This document shows positions 1 through 6,983 of a stretch of DNA of 64,000 nucleotides, one piece after another. The notes under the pieces were generated by a model, which ran no database searches, had not been told where the DNA came from, and worked only from the letters and a program-made list of their open reading frames with translations. Every line of letters begins with the position of its first letter. Positions within the stretch are counted from its first letter, which is position 1. This stretch comes from Desulfarculaceae bacterium (GTDB lineage Bacteria > Desulfobacterota > Desulfarculia > Desulfarculales > Desulfarculaceae), in the NCBI GenBank assembly GCA_020444545.1, contig JAHLKT010000001.1, forward strand, positions 744,001 through 808,000, written 5' to 3'. The translations under genes and the position numbers were made by a program.

Positions 1-135
1 CTCCACCCCGTCCAGGTTGTAGAGGTAGTAGCTGATGTCCTTGCCCAGGCGATCGATCTTTATCTCAAGCTGCCTAAGGCGCTCGCGCTTTTCGGCGCGC
101 AGGCCCCGGGCGATCAGGCGGGAAGTCTTGTCCAT
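1..135 (-). CDS. Partial hypothetical protein of the prophage-like cluster (5' end only)
   Basis: The ATG at 135 (minus strand) opens a reading frame that runs off the window edge after 45 codons. A GAGG Shine-Dalgarno lies just upstream, and the start is 5 nt past the stop of the preceding gene, so it belongs to the same leftward transcript. The visible residues are strongly charged (MDKTSRLIARGL, then an RERLRQLEIKIDRL segment) and look helical. The position after a Mor-type activator and a holin-like gene suggests a Mu-like phage morphogenesis gene. I do not recognise the family and give no function. Confidence 0.6.
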   Translation of the reverse strand, partial: MDKTSRLIARGLRAEKRERLRQLEIKIDRLGKDISYYLYNLDGVE

Positions 136-140
136 GGCTC

Positions 141-383
141 TCACCTCAACAGGGAATGAACGACCTGGAACAGCAGCCAGAGCACGAACAGGCCCCCGGT
201 GTAGGCGGCCAGGCGGGTCTCCAGGCGGTCCAGGCGCTGGTCCAGGGCGTCCACCCTGCCGCCGGACCGCTCCAGGGCGGCGGCGGTCTCGCCGTTCACC
301 CGGCGCTGCTCGGCCAACGACATCTTGATCACCGTGTCCAGCCGCCGCAGCTGGCCCCGCAGGTTCTCCAGGGCCACTTTCAT
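141..383 (-). CDS. Small coiled-coil protein with a C-terminal membrane anchor (prophage-like)
   Basis: An 80-residue protein from ATG 383, which has a GAGGAGGAG Shine-Dalgarno. An in-frame TTG at 398 is the less likely alternative. Residues 1-55 are charged heptad-like helix (VDALDQRLDRLETRL), followed by one hydrophobic segment (GLFVLWLLFQVVHSLL) at the C-terminus. This layout resembles small accessory proteins in phage lysis or early-structural modules. The gene sits 20 nt downstream of the holin-like gene and 5 nt upstream of the partial gene, in one transcript. Function unknown; an i-spanin or DUF2730-like role is conceivable, but no motif proves it. Confidence 0.6.
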   Translation of the reverse strand: MKVALENLRGQLRRLDTVIKMSLAEQRRVNGETAAALERSGGRVDALDQRLDRLETRLAAYTGGLFVLWLLFQVVHSLLR

Positions 384-403
384 CTCCTCCTCGCCCAAGC
401 GGG

Positions 404-574
404 CTAGTCCGTGTTCACGCGCAGGATGCCGGCGCGCAGGAAGATGGCGGCCAAGCCGGTGAAGGCGGTCTGGGCCGCTTCCATCAGGCCGGCCTCGCCG
501 CTCAGGTAGGCCCCGGCGGCGGTGGCCAGGGCGGCCACCCCGGTCCAGAAGGTCTTGGTCTGTAAAAGGCTCAT
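404..574 (-). CDS. Holin-like small membrane protein
   Basis: A 56-residue protein starting at ATG 574 behind a near-perfect AGGAGG Shine-Dalgarno. It has two hydrophobic helices (WTGVAALATAAGAYLSG and TAFTGLAAIFLRAGI) separated by a short acidic turn, with no signal cleavage site. Size and topology fit phage holins that permeabilise the inner membrane before endolysin action, but no endolysin is visible here. It lies between the Mor-type activator gene and a coiled-coil membrane protein, which supports a late-gene lysis role. Longer upstream readings of this frame lack a ribosome site. The 193 nt between this gene and the Mor gene hold no other gene I can support. Confidence 0.6.
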   Translation of the reverse strand: MSLLQTKTFWTGVAALATAAGAYLSGEAGLMEAAQTAFTGLAAIFLRAGILRVNTD

Positions 575-767
575 GGGCCCTCCTCTCATGCGGGCCCGCT
601 CCACGCGGGCCGTCAGCTTGGGCATGAGCCTAGGCTCCCCGCGCGGGGGGGCCCAGCAAGGGGGCGCACAAAAACGCCTTCCCGAGTTGGCGCGCGGCGG
701 CGCTTCCTCGGGTGGTCTCCGGGTTGTGGTGTAAGGGGGGAGCGGAACGGGAAAGGCGGAAAGAGAG

Positions 768-1085
768 CTAGTTGTCCTCAACCCGATGGGCCGGGCGCAG
801 GATGTGGCGCACGTGGCGGGAGCTCAGGCCCCAGCGCCGGGCCAGGGCGCGGGTGTTGGCCCCGTCGAACTCGGCCCGGATCATCCGGTTGCGCAGCTCG
901 ATGAGGGCCCGGTCCAGCTTGGGGAAGTACACGCTGTTGCCCGCGAAGACCTGGGCCAGTTGCAGGGTGGGCTCCAGGCCGATCACCCCCACGATCTCTT
1001 GATAGACCTCGGGCAGCTGCTCTGCCTCCACCTGGCGCATCCAGCCGGGCACCAGCCCCTGGCGGGTGAAAAGATCCTGGGCCAT
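768..1085 (-). CDS. Mor-type transcription activator (Mu-like phage middle/late regulator family)
   Basis: A 105-residue protein from ATG 1085 with an AGGAGG Shine-Dalgarno. The central part (EVYQEIVGVIGLEPTLQLAQ, then FAGNSVYFPK) matches the dimerisation region of phage Mu Mor/C activators. The C-terminal helix-turn-helix (FDGANTRALARRWGLSSRHV) matches their DNA-binding domain, including the conserved G-N-x-x-x-L-A-R pattern. Such proteins activate middle or late phage promoters. Here the gene heads a leftward run of phage-like genes. No transposase A/B, repressor or Ner genes are found upstream, where a complete Mu-like prophage would have them, so the element is either rearranged or a remnant. 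Family assignment is firm; the target promoter is unknown. Confidence 0.85.
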   Translation of the reverse strand: MAQDLFTRQGLVPGWMRQVEAEQLPEVYQEIVGVIGLEPTLQLAQVFAGNSVYFPKLDRALIELRNRMIRAEFDGANTRALARRWGLSSRHVRHILRPAHRVEDN

Positions 1086-1175
1086 GTCGTCGCCTCCTTG
1101 TTATTGCGGTTCAAGTCCCGGGCAGGTTTATGGTATTTACGGAGAATCATTGGCGACAACATTGATAAAGCCTTT

Positions 1176-1559
1176 ATGGTTATATGTCAAGCTATTTCTA
1201 TATCCGTTAAAATACCAGCCTGCCTAAGCTGCCTAGCCGCCCTCATAGCGGCGGCTCCGGCCTGCGCGGTGCTCAAGGCCCGTCCCCATGCGGCCTGGCC
1301 GCCGCCTCCGCCCCCGCCGCCCACGGACCACGCCACCCTTGGCCTGTATCTGGCCCTGGCCCTTTTGTTCTTGTTGTTCGTGGGAGTGGGGCTGGCCGCC
1401 CGGCGGGCCTGGCTCCGCGCCGGGGGCTTGGCCCCCCTGGACCGCGAGGACGCGGCCCTGTTGCGCACCGCCCGCGACGCCCTCACCTACCTGGTGCGGC
1501 GGCGGGCCCGGCGGCTGCGCCTAATGCGGCGTCAGCCCGCGCAGGTGGAAAAGCTGTAG
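1176..1559 (+). CDS. Hypothetical small membrane protein with a polyproline stretch
   Basis: A possible 127-residue protein from ATG 1176. It begins with a hydrophobic signal-like segment (CLSCLAALIAAAPACAVL), then has an eight-proline run, one clear transmembrane helix (LGLYLALALLFLLFVGVGLAA) and a basic C-terminus (RRRARRLRLMRRQ). There is no convincing Shine-Dalgarno. Its last 28 nt overlap the convergent hydrolase gene. The transmembrane helix argues for real coding sequence, but the start and the N-terminal third are uncertain. The first 130 nt upstream are AT-richer than the surroundings. I do not recognise the family. Confidence 0.4.
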   Translation: MVICQAISISVKIPACLSCLAALIAAAPACAVLKARPHAAWPPPPPPPPTDHATLGLYLALALLFLLFVGVGLAARRAWLRAGGLAPLDREDAALLRTARDALTYLVRRRARRLRLMRRQPAQVEKL

Positions 1560-2350
1560 TTGTCCGGCAGGCCCGTGCCGCCTTCCTGGCGCTGCAAGAA
1601 GCCCAGCACGGTGCGCAGATAATCCTGGGGCCGGTTGTCATAGGAGTTGTGCCCGCAGGAGGGGATCACCGCCAGCTCGCCCCGGGGTAGGCCCCGGTAC
1701 ATGGCCACCCCCTGCTCCACCGGGAACAGGGCGCTGCGGTCGGGGTAGAGCACCAGGGCGGGCGCGGCCACCCCGGGCAGCATGGGCCTGAGGTCGAACT
1801 CATCGCAGCCGTAGGCCCCGCCTTTGTAGCGAAACAGCTCGAAGCGCTCCTCGGCCTTGTCCGGCCCCTGCCACTTGATCATCTTGTCCTTGATGGCCTG
1901 ATCCAGCTCGGTGAAAGGCTTAGGGAACGCCGCGCGGTTGAACTCCACCATGGGCGTGGGCGCGAAGCACTGGGTGGAGGCCGCGCAGAGGCTTTTCACC
2001 AGCTCGGGCCGGGTGGCCGCCGCGTCCAGGGCCACCACCCCGCCCTCGCACTGGCCGATGAGATGCGCGCTCTGAAGGCCCAGGGCGTCCATGACCCCGG
2101 CCAGCTCGGCCACGGCGGCCGGGCGGAACTCGTCGCTGAAGTAGAACTCGCGGAAACCCGCCCCCTCGTCGCTCTGGCCGTAGCCCCGGCGGTCGTAGAG
2201 CACCACCCTATGCCCGGCCATGACCAGATGGGGCAGCACCCCGCGCCACATCTCCAGGGAGCTGAAGCCGTGGTGCAACAGGATCACCGTGGGACCCTGG
2301 CCGTGGTCCTCGTAAAAGACGCGCCGTCCCTCCAGCTCCAGCCAGGCCAT
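1532..2350 (-). CDS. Alpha/beta-fold hydrolase with a cysteine nucleophile
   Basis: A 272-residue single-domain alpha/beta hydrolase. The ATG at 2350 is chosen over one at 2371 because GGGAGGGG lies just upstream of it. Family landmarks are the HHGF oxyanion segment (residues 26-29), the DRRGYGQSD loop and the nucleophile elbow G-Q-C-E-G, where Cys101 replaces the usual Ser. The likely acid is Asp204 (YPDRS) and the base His234 (SCGHNSYD). Cys-elbow enzymes include dienelactone hydrolases, but the overall sequence looks more like the haloperoxidase/esterase branch. No signal peptide, so cytoplasmic. Substrate unknown. A bidirectional terminator lies 25 nt upstream, so the gene is probably monocistronic. 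Confidence 0.85.
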   Translation of the reverse strand: MAWLELEGRRVFYEDHGQGPTVILLHHGFSSLEMWRGVLPHLVMAGHRVVLYDRRGYGQSDEGAGFREFYFSDEFRPAAVAELAGVMDALGLQSAHLIGQCEGGVVALDAAATRPELVKSLCAASTQCFAPTPMVEFNRAAFPKPFTELDQAIKDKMIKWQGPDKAEERFELFRYKGGAYGCDEFDLRPMLPGVAAPALVLYPDRSALFPVEQGVAMYRGLPRGELAVIPSCGHNSYDNRPQDYLRTVLGFLQRQEGGTGLPDNYSFSTCAG

Positions 2351-2374
2351 GACCCCTCCCAGGTTGCGCAATAA

Positions 2375-2404
2375 AAAAGGCGCCCGGTCTCCCGGACGCC
2401 TTTT
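2375..2404. terminator. Bidirectional rho-independent terminator-like hairpin
   Basis: AAAAGGCG (2375-2382) pairs with CGCCTTTT (2397-2404). An inner CCGG/CCGG pair closes a TCTC loop, with one C/A mismatch between the stems. A- and T-runs on both sides allow use in either direction. It lies upstream of the minus-strand hydrolase start, so it probably shields that gene from transcription arriving from the dnaA side. Confidence 0.6.
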
Positions 2405-2532
2405 ACTCTATATTTTTGACCGCTCCCCGGGCAAGCGCTGCCTTGCGGCTCGTTGATCAGAAAGAAAAAGAAGTAGGGAATGAAAAAAGTCCTAAATTCC
2501 CTGCCTCCCTCTTTCCCCCGCGCCACCGTAGG
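2405..2532. other. Gene-free AT/purine-rich stretch between hydrolase and repeat copy A
   Basis: No credible gene. It contains A-rich purine tracts near 2461-2490 followed by a pyrimidine-rich run (2505-2519). A similarly A-rich tract precedes the second repeat copy (about 49443-49495), so this composition may be part of the repeat's habitat or of the element itself. Confidence 0.4.
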
Positions 2533-2650
2533 CACAGCCAGCCGCCGGTAGGCTAGGCGCCGGCGAGCGACAGCCGGAGGCGTAGGCTGACCTACGTCGA
2601 GGCTGGAGCGACGCCGGCAACAACGTATCCCGGCCCCAGGCTGGGGCACC
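2533..2650. repeat. Interspersed hairpin-forming intergenic repeat, copy A
   Basis: This stretch shares a core of about 100 nt with a second copy at 49560-49665. Shared blocks are TAGGCTAGGCG, AGCGACAGCCGGAGGCGTAG, CTACGTCGAGGCTGGAGCGA and GGCAACAACG. The blocks form nested inverted repeats: CGTAG/CTACG around a short variable loop, CAGCC/GGCTG, GCCGGCG/CGCCGGC, and an outer CAGCC...CCGG/CCCGG...GGCTG. The flank towards the next gene (TGGCGAAGCC and a CTTGTTACAA end near 2753) is also similar in the other copy, so the full unit may reach about 2760. It abuts the 3' end of dnaA. Role unknown; it may be a REP-like element or a structured RNA tail. Confidence 0.75.
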
Positions 2651-2764
2651 CAGATGGCTGCAACGGGAGCTACTGACTGTGGCCAACTCCCCGAGGCTTT
2701 CACGACCCGCCTTGGCGGCGGCGGCACGCCGCCTGGCGAAGCCTGCTTGTTACAAAGTCAGCCC

Positions 2765-4174
2765 CTAAGCGCTGACTCCCAAGCGTTGCTCCAGGAAGGT
2801 AAGCTCCGCCGCCAACTTGGGCTCGGCCCCCAACCGCCGCTCGATCTGATCCACCCCATACATAACCGTGGCGTGGTCGCGGTGGAACACCTCGCCGATG
2901 GCCTTGTAGGAGGCGTCGGTGTGGCGGCGGGAAAGGAACATGGCCAAATTGCGCGGGGTGACCACCGCCTTCTTGCGGCTCTTGCCGGTGAGCACCGCCA
3001 CGGTGAGGCCGTAGACCGAGGCCACCAGGTCGCGGATCTTTTCCGGGGTGTGGCGGGCCAGGCGGGCGCTTATGGAACCCAGCACCTCGGCGGCCAGGGA
3101 CAGGTCCAGGGGGCGGCCCGCCAGGCTGCCCCGGGCCAGGATGCCCACCAGGGCCGAGCGCATGCGGCGCATGTCGCCGGGGATCTCCTCGGCCAAAAAC
3201 TCCAGTACCGCGCGGGGCACCCGCACGCCCTCCTGGGCGGCCTGGCGCTCCAGGATGCGCACGCGGGTCTTGAAGTCCGGCGGCTCGATGCCCACGGCCA
3301 CGCAGTCGGCCAGGCGGCTGGCCAGGGCCGAAGAGAGGCCTTTCACCTCGGCGGGCAGCATGCGCCCGGTGAAGAGCACCCGCTTGCCCTGGTCGGCCAG
3401 GGCGTCCAGGGTGAACACCAGCTCCTCCTGGGTTTTCTCCTTGCCGGCCAAAAACTGCACCTCTTCCAGGAGCAGCAGGTCGCAGGAGGCCCGGAAGCGG
3501 TCCTTGAACTGCTGGGTCCGCTTGCCCCGGATGGCGGCGGTCATCTGGTTGGTGAACTCCTCGGCGGTCAGATAGGCCACCCGCGAGCCGGGCTTGAGGC
3601 CCATCACCTGATGCCCCACCGCCTGGGTGAGATGGCTTTTCCCTAAGCCGGTGGCCGACATGAGGAACAGGCTGTTGGAGAACAGCCCGCTGCCCCCGGC
3701 CAGGGCCTTGGCCGCGGCGCAGGCGAACTCGTTGCCCCCGCCGGCCAGGAAGTTGTCGAACACGAAACGCTGGTTGAGGCGGGGCTGGGCCCAGCCGATG
3801 CGGGGCAGCTCCATCTGGCGGGGCTGCGGAGCCGGTCCGGTGGCCGGCGGAGGGGGCGGGGCCACCTCAAGGCTGAGGCGGGCCCCGGGCAGCGCGGCTT
3901 GCAGGCCGCGCTCCAGGTTGGGCGCGAAGCGCTCGCGCACGGTGTTGCAATGCAGCCGGTTGGGGCAGGAAACCACCAGGCAGTTGTCCCGTAGGCTTTG
4001 GGGCCTAAGCGGCTCCAGCCAGAGGGCCTGTTCCTGGGAGTCGAGCTCATCGCCCAAGGCGATGAGAGTTTCTTGCCACAATTGAGAGGCCTTATCACTG
4101 TTGGGGGCATCCCAGGGGGCCGTGGTCACTTTCCCCGGGGTGGTGTCGATTATGTCGGTTCGGCCGTGGTTCAT
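2765..4174 (-). CDS. dnaA: Diverged DnaA, chromosomal replication initiator family
   Basis: A 469-residue protein with the full DnaA order: domain I (residues about 28-95, SQLWQETLIALG), a proline-rich linker (104-120), AAA+ domain III (130-350) and a C-terminal DNA-binding helix-turn-helix (SYKAIGEVFHRDHATV). The AAA+ core is unusual. The P-loop reads S-A-T-G-L-G-K-S rather than G-G-V-G-L-G-K-T. Walker B ends E-E (237-238) instead of D-D. Sensor 1 is TGR rather than SDR, and the signature F-G-G-R-D-H is shortened to F-H-R-D-H. The ATG at 4174 has no good Shine-Dalgarno; GTG 4189 or TTG 4219 are alternatives. dnaN is not adjacent. It may be the organism's only DnaA or a paralogue; about 1.7 kb upstream lies an array of DnaA-box-like sites. 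Confidence 0.85.
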   Translation of the reverse strand: MNHGRTDIIDTTPGKVTTAPWDAPNSDKASQLWQETLIALGDELDSQEQALWLEPLRPQSLRDNCLVVSCPNRLHCNTVRERFAPNLERGLQAALPGARLSLEVAPPPPPATGPAPQPRQMELPRIGWAQPRLNQRFVFDNFLAGGGNEFACAAAKALAGGSGLFSNSLFLMSATGLGKSHLTQAVGHQVMGLKPGSRVAYLTAEEFTNQMTAAIRGKRTQQFKDRFRASCDLLLLEEVQFLAGKEKTQEELVFTLDALADQGKRVLFTGRMLPAEVKGLSSALASRLADCVAVGIEPPDFKTRVRILERQAAQEGVRVPRAVLEFLAEEIPGDMRRMRSALVGILARGSLAGRPLDLSLAAEVLGSISARLARHTPEKIRDLVASVYGLTVAVLTGKSRKKAVVTPRNLAMFLSRRHTDASYKAIGEVFHRDHATVMYGVDQIERRLGAEPKLAAELTFLEQRLGVSA

Positions 4175-4640
4175 GGTTGGAGGTAGCACTGCCCCTGTGT
4201 TGCCGCGTATTAGCGGCAAAAAATTAAGAAAAAACCTGACTTTGTAAAAGTTGGACCCGGTGCGACGTATAAGTCTTGCCCATTCTGTCTAAGGCCCCCC
4301 CCCGTGGTCAATCGCGGTATGCCCCTGGTAGGGCCCGGCACGGCCCACACTTGGCCACATACAACAAACCTTTGTTTTCACTGTTTATCCCACGCCGCCC
4401 CTCCATAGAGCGCATGATAATCGCCCTCCGGGGCCTGCTGGGCTAAACCCCGCCGCTGCCTAGGTTTCTCACAAATGTCACAATTGTGCGATTTTTAGGC
4501 CACATTTCCGATCTTCAATTTACTCTGTTTTTTGGCGTTTTTCATCTTTTTTCGCCTTTTTTTGCCCGGCAAAACTCAGCAACGGGTTTTCACTGGCAAA
4601 TTACCCCAAGCCCTAGGCGGGGCCCAGGGAGATGCCTCGC
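4175..4640. other. Long intergenic region upstream of dnaA with an AT-rich block
   Basis: No gene is supported here. The stretch from about 4485 to 4575 is the most AT-rich part, with repeated T-tracts on the plus strand. A short palindrome CACAATTGTG lies at about 4480. Two copies of TTTTCACTG (near 4375 and 4586) and a TTTATCCCA at about 4384 loosely resemble DnaA boxes. It probably holds the dnaA promoter and might contain an unwinding element, but no single promoter stands out. Confidence 0.45.
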
Positions 4641-4680
4641 AAAAAAACGCCCGCCCGCCGGGTCCGTCCCGGGAGGCGGG
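4641..4680 (-). terminator. Rho-independent terminator of alanine dehydrogenase
   Basis: On the minus strand a GC-only stem (CCCGCC and CCGGG arms paired across a short TCCGT/ACGGA loop, 4650-4680) is followed by seven T residues (complement of the A-run at 4641-4647). It lies 40 nt beyond the ald stop codon. Confidence 0.8.
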
Positions 4681-4720
4681 GGTTCGGCTGTTAGAAAGAC
4701 TGATGAAGCAGGCTCATTTT

Positions 4721-5824
4721 TTAGAGCGCCTGGCTCAGGAGCGCAGCCTTGAGCCCCAAGGACTCGGCCACCGCCGGATGCACGATCTCCCCGCCGGCCA
4801 CATTCACCCCCAGGGCCAGGGCCGGGTCCTCTCGGGCGGCGGCCAGGCCGCGCCCGGCCAGCTTGAGGGCGTAGCCCAAGGTGGCGTTGGTCAGGGCGAA
4901 AGTGGAGGTGCGGGCCACCGCGCCGGGGATGTTGGCCACCCCGTAGTGAATCACCCCGTGCACCGTGTACACCGGGTCCGCGTGGCTGGTGGGGCGCATG
5001 GTGGCCACGCAGCCGCCCTGGTCGATGGCCACGTCCACGATCACCGAGCCCTCGGGCATCTCACTAACCATCTCCTCGCTCACCAGCATGGGGGCCTTGG
5101 CCCCGGGCACCAGCACCGCCCCGATCACCAGATCGGCCCGGCGCACCAGCTCGCCCACGGTGTCGGGCAGGGAGATCAGGGTGGTGATGCGCCCGCCGTA
5201 GAGGTCGTCCAGATAGGCCAGGCGGGTGAAGGAGCGGTTTATCACCGTCACCTTGGCCCCCAGGCCCAGGGCCATCTTGAGCGCGGCGTGGCCCACCACC
5301 CCGGCCCCCAGAATCACCACCCTGCCCTGGCTCACCCCGGGCACCCCGCCCAGGAGCACCCCGCGCCCGCCCTGGGGCTTTTCCAGCCAGTGGGCCCCGG
5401 CCTGCACAGCCATGCGCCCGGCCACCTCGCTCATGGGGGTCAAGAGCGGCAGGCTGCCGTCGGCCAGCTGGATCGTCTCGTAGGCCACGGCGCTCACCCG
5501 GTCCTGGGCCAGGCGCCGGGTCAGCTCGGGCTGGGCGGCCAGGTGCAGATAGGTGTAGAGCAACAGCCCGGGCCGGAAATAATCATACTCCGAGGGCAGG
5601 GGTTCCTTGACCTTGATCACCATCTCGGCCCCCCAGGCCCCGGCCGCGTCGCTCAGCTCGGCCCCGGCGGCCAGATAGGCCTCGTCCGGGATGCCCGCCC
5701 CGGCCCCGGCCCCGGCCTCCACCAACACCCGGTGCCCCGCCGTCACCAGGCGCTGGGCTCCGGCGGGCACCAGGGCCACGCGGTATTCCTCGCTCTTTAT
5801 CTCCTTGGGCACTCCGATGAGCAT
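4721..5824 (-). CDS. ald: Alanine dehydrogenase
   Basis: A 367-residue enzyme that interconverts L-alanine and pyruvate plus ammonia with NAD. The ATG at 5824 is preceded by GAGGG and gives the canonical N-terminus [10 protein letters not shown]; longer readings run into the box array. Diagnostic segments are [12 protein letters not shown] and the substrate-side [11 protein letters not shown], the Rossmann motif [18 protein letters not shown], and the C-terminal [18 protein letters not shown]. Length is normal for the family. The gene has its own terminator and is probably monocistronic. Its promoter must lie in or next to the DnaA-box-like array upstream, so the two functions share this intergenic region. 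Confidence 0.97.
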   Translation of the reverse strand: MLIGVPKEIKSEEYRVALVPAGAQRLVTAGHRVLVEAGAGAGAGIPDEAYLAAGAELSDAAGAWGAEMVIKVKEPLPSEYDYFRPGLLLYTYLHLAAQPELTRRLAQDRVSAVAYETIQLADGSLPLLTPMSEVAGRMAVQAGAHWLEKPQGGRGVLLGGVPGVSQGRVVILGAGVVGHAALKMALGLGAKVTVINRSFTRLAYLDDLYGGRITTLISLPDTVGELVRRADLVIGAVLVPGAKAPMLVSEEMVSEMPEGSVIVDVAIDQGGCVATMRPTSHADPVYTVHGVIHYGVANIPGAVARTSTFALTNATLGYALKLAGRGLAAAREDPALALGVNVAGGEIVHPAVAESLGLKAALLSQAL

Positions 5825-5862
5825 GTTCCCTCTTCCGCTTCTCCGGCCCTGGCGGGCCGGGT

Positions 5863-6124
5863 TTTTCCACCACGTTTTCCACCGCAACCGCCGGGGTTAT
5901 CCACCGGCCGGCCGCTGCTTTTCCACCGTCACTCCCCCATTATTCCACAAAGCGCCCCGGCTTTTGCGCCCTCTCTCCACCGCGCCTGGGCTGTTTTCCA
6001 CCGCTTTTCCCCAAGCCATCAACCATTGGCCAACCGCCGCTCAACCAGTTTTCCACCGAGTTTTGCACAAATGGTTTTGCAATTAAAAAACGCACTTACG
6101 TAGCTTTTCCACCACAGTGGAAAA
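5863..6124. other. Array of DnaA-box-like 9-mers: candidate replication origin or DnaA-binding region
   Basis: Within 262 bp the plus strand carries six exact TTTTCCACC (starts 5863, 5875, 5919, 5994, 6049, 6105). There are also TTATCCACC (5897), TATTCCACA (5941) and TTTTGCACA (6061), and weaker CTCTCCACC (5973) and TTTTCCCCA (6005). An inverted copy at 6116-6124 makes a perfect 8-bp palindrome with the last direct box (6105-6112/6117-6124). The consensus differs from the classic DnaA box TTATCCACA by one or two bases. An AT-rich stretch (6070-6100) lies inside the right end and could be an unwinding element. The region is flanked by ald and a response regulator, with a dnaA gene about 1.7 kb away. 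It may equally be an operator array for another protein. Confidence 0.65.
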
Positions 6125-6138
6125 CTATGCGGCTACCT

Positions 6139-6160
6139 AAAACTCCCGCCTGGGGCGGGG
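6139..6160 (-). terminator. Probable terminator of the REC-HisKA gene
   Basis: On the minus strand CCCGCC pairs with GGCGGG (plus coordinates 6154-6159 and 6145-6150) across a short loop, followed by a short T-run (A-run at 6139-6142). The gene stop is at 6163, so the stem begins almost immediately. It is short and moderate in quality. Confidence 0.5.
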
Positions 6161-6162
6161 CC

Positions 6163-6852
6163 CTATTTGCCGGATTGGTCCAGGTCCAGGATCTCGGTGT
6201 CCCCGGGATAGTTCATGGTCTTGAAGCGGGTGAGGTTGACCAGGCGGTGCACGATGTCGCCCAGGCGCTGGGACTGCTCGGCAATGACCCGGCAGTAGTG
6301 GGCCGAGCGTTCGGGGTCCGAGCTTTTTTGCAGCAGTTGGGCCGTGGCCAGCAGGGCGGTGAGCGGCTGGTTTATCTGGTGGGCGGCGGCCCCGGCGGTG
6401 GCCAGGGCGGCCTCCAGCTTGCCGCGCTCCCGCTGGCTGGCCTCCAGGCGGCGCTTCAGGAGCACGGCGGCCACGCGGTGGGCCAATATCTCGGCGTCCA
6501 CCGGCTTGCTCAGGTAGTCGTCCGCCCCTTGCCGGAGCGCCTCCACCGCGCTGTCCAGGGAGCCGTGGCTGGTGATGATGATGAAGGGCACCTCTGGCTT
6601 GAGGCGCCGGGTCTCGGCCAACACCTCCAGACCGTCCATGCCCGGCATCATCAGGTCGCAGAGCACCAGGTCCACCGCCTCCCGGGCCAGGAGCTCCAAA
6701 AGCTGCATCCCGCTGGCGGCGCTCAGGCTGGTGTGGCCCAGGCCGGCCAGCACATGCTCCAGATGGGCGCGGGCCGTGGCCGAATCGTCGGCCACCAGAA
6801 TCCGCAGGGGCCCTATTTCGTCTCTGCCCCCCAGAGTGCTCGCCAATGTCAT
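6163..6852 (-). CDS. Response regulator with a C-terminal HisKA-like domain and no ATPase domain
   Basis: A 229-residue cytoplasmic protein starting at ATG 6852 behind GAGGAGGG. Residues about 16-130 are a receiver domain: acidic pair Asp22/Asp23, phospho-acceptor Asp66 (LVLCDLMMPGMDG) and Lys116 (YLSKPVD). After a short coiled segment, residues 145-210 form a HisKA dimerisation helix pair with His158 (AAAHQINQPLTALLA). A histidine kinase would continue into an HATPase domain, but this protein ends at 229. The tail (RFKTMNYPGDTEILDL) resembles the end of the PAS protein at 43008-44786. It may accept or relay phosphate, or scaffold, for a kinase encoded elsewhere. Confidence 0.9.
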   Translation of the reverse strand: MTLASTLGGRDEIGPLRILVADDSATARAHLEHVLAGLGHTSLSAASGMQLLELLAREAVDLVLCDLMMPGMDGLEVLAETRRLKPEVPFIIITSHGSLDSAVEALRQGADDYLSKPVDAEILAHRVAAVLLKRRLEASQRERGKLEAALATAGAAAHQINQPLTALLATAQLLQKSSDPERSAHYCRVIAEQSQRLGDIVHRLVNLTRFKTMNYPGDTEILDLDQSGK

Positions 6853-6983
6853 GATCCCTCCTCGCCGCGGACCGGCGGCTCCCATCTTAGCAAATCATCC
6901 CCCGTGGGGGCTAGCCGCCCTTGTTGCCCCGGAGCGGGGCCGATGCTAGGCTGAGTGGGTGGTCCCAAGGGCTGGAGGAAAGC

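Noticed and set aside
1131-1218. Inverted repeat TGGTATTT (1131) / AAATACCA (1210), considered as an att site or phage end
   Set aside because: Arms of only 8 bp spaced 71 nt apart in an AT-rich patch can occur by chance; no target duplication or integrase was seen.
4532-6103. Plus-strand open frame across ald and the box array
   Set aside because: Low-complexity His/Gly/Pro sequence opposite the alanine dehydrogenase gene.
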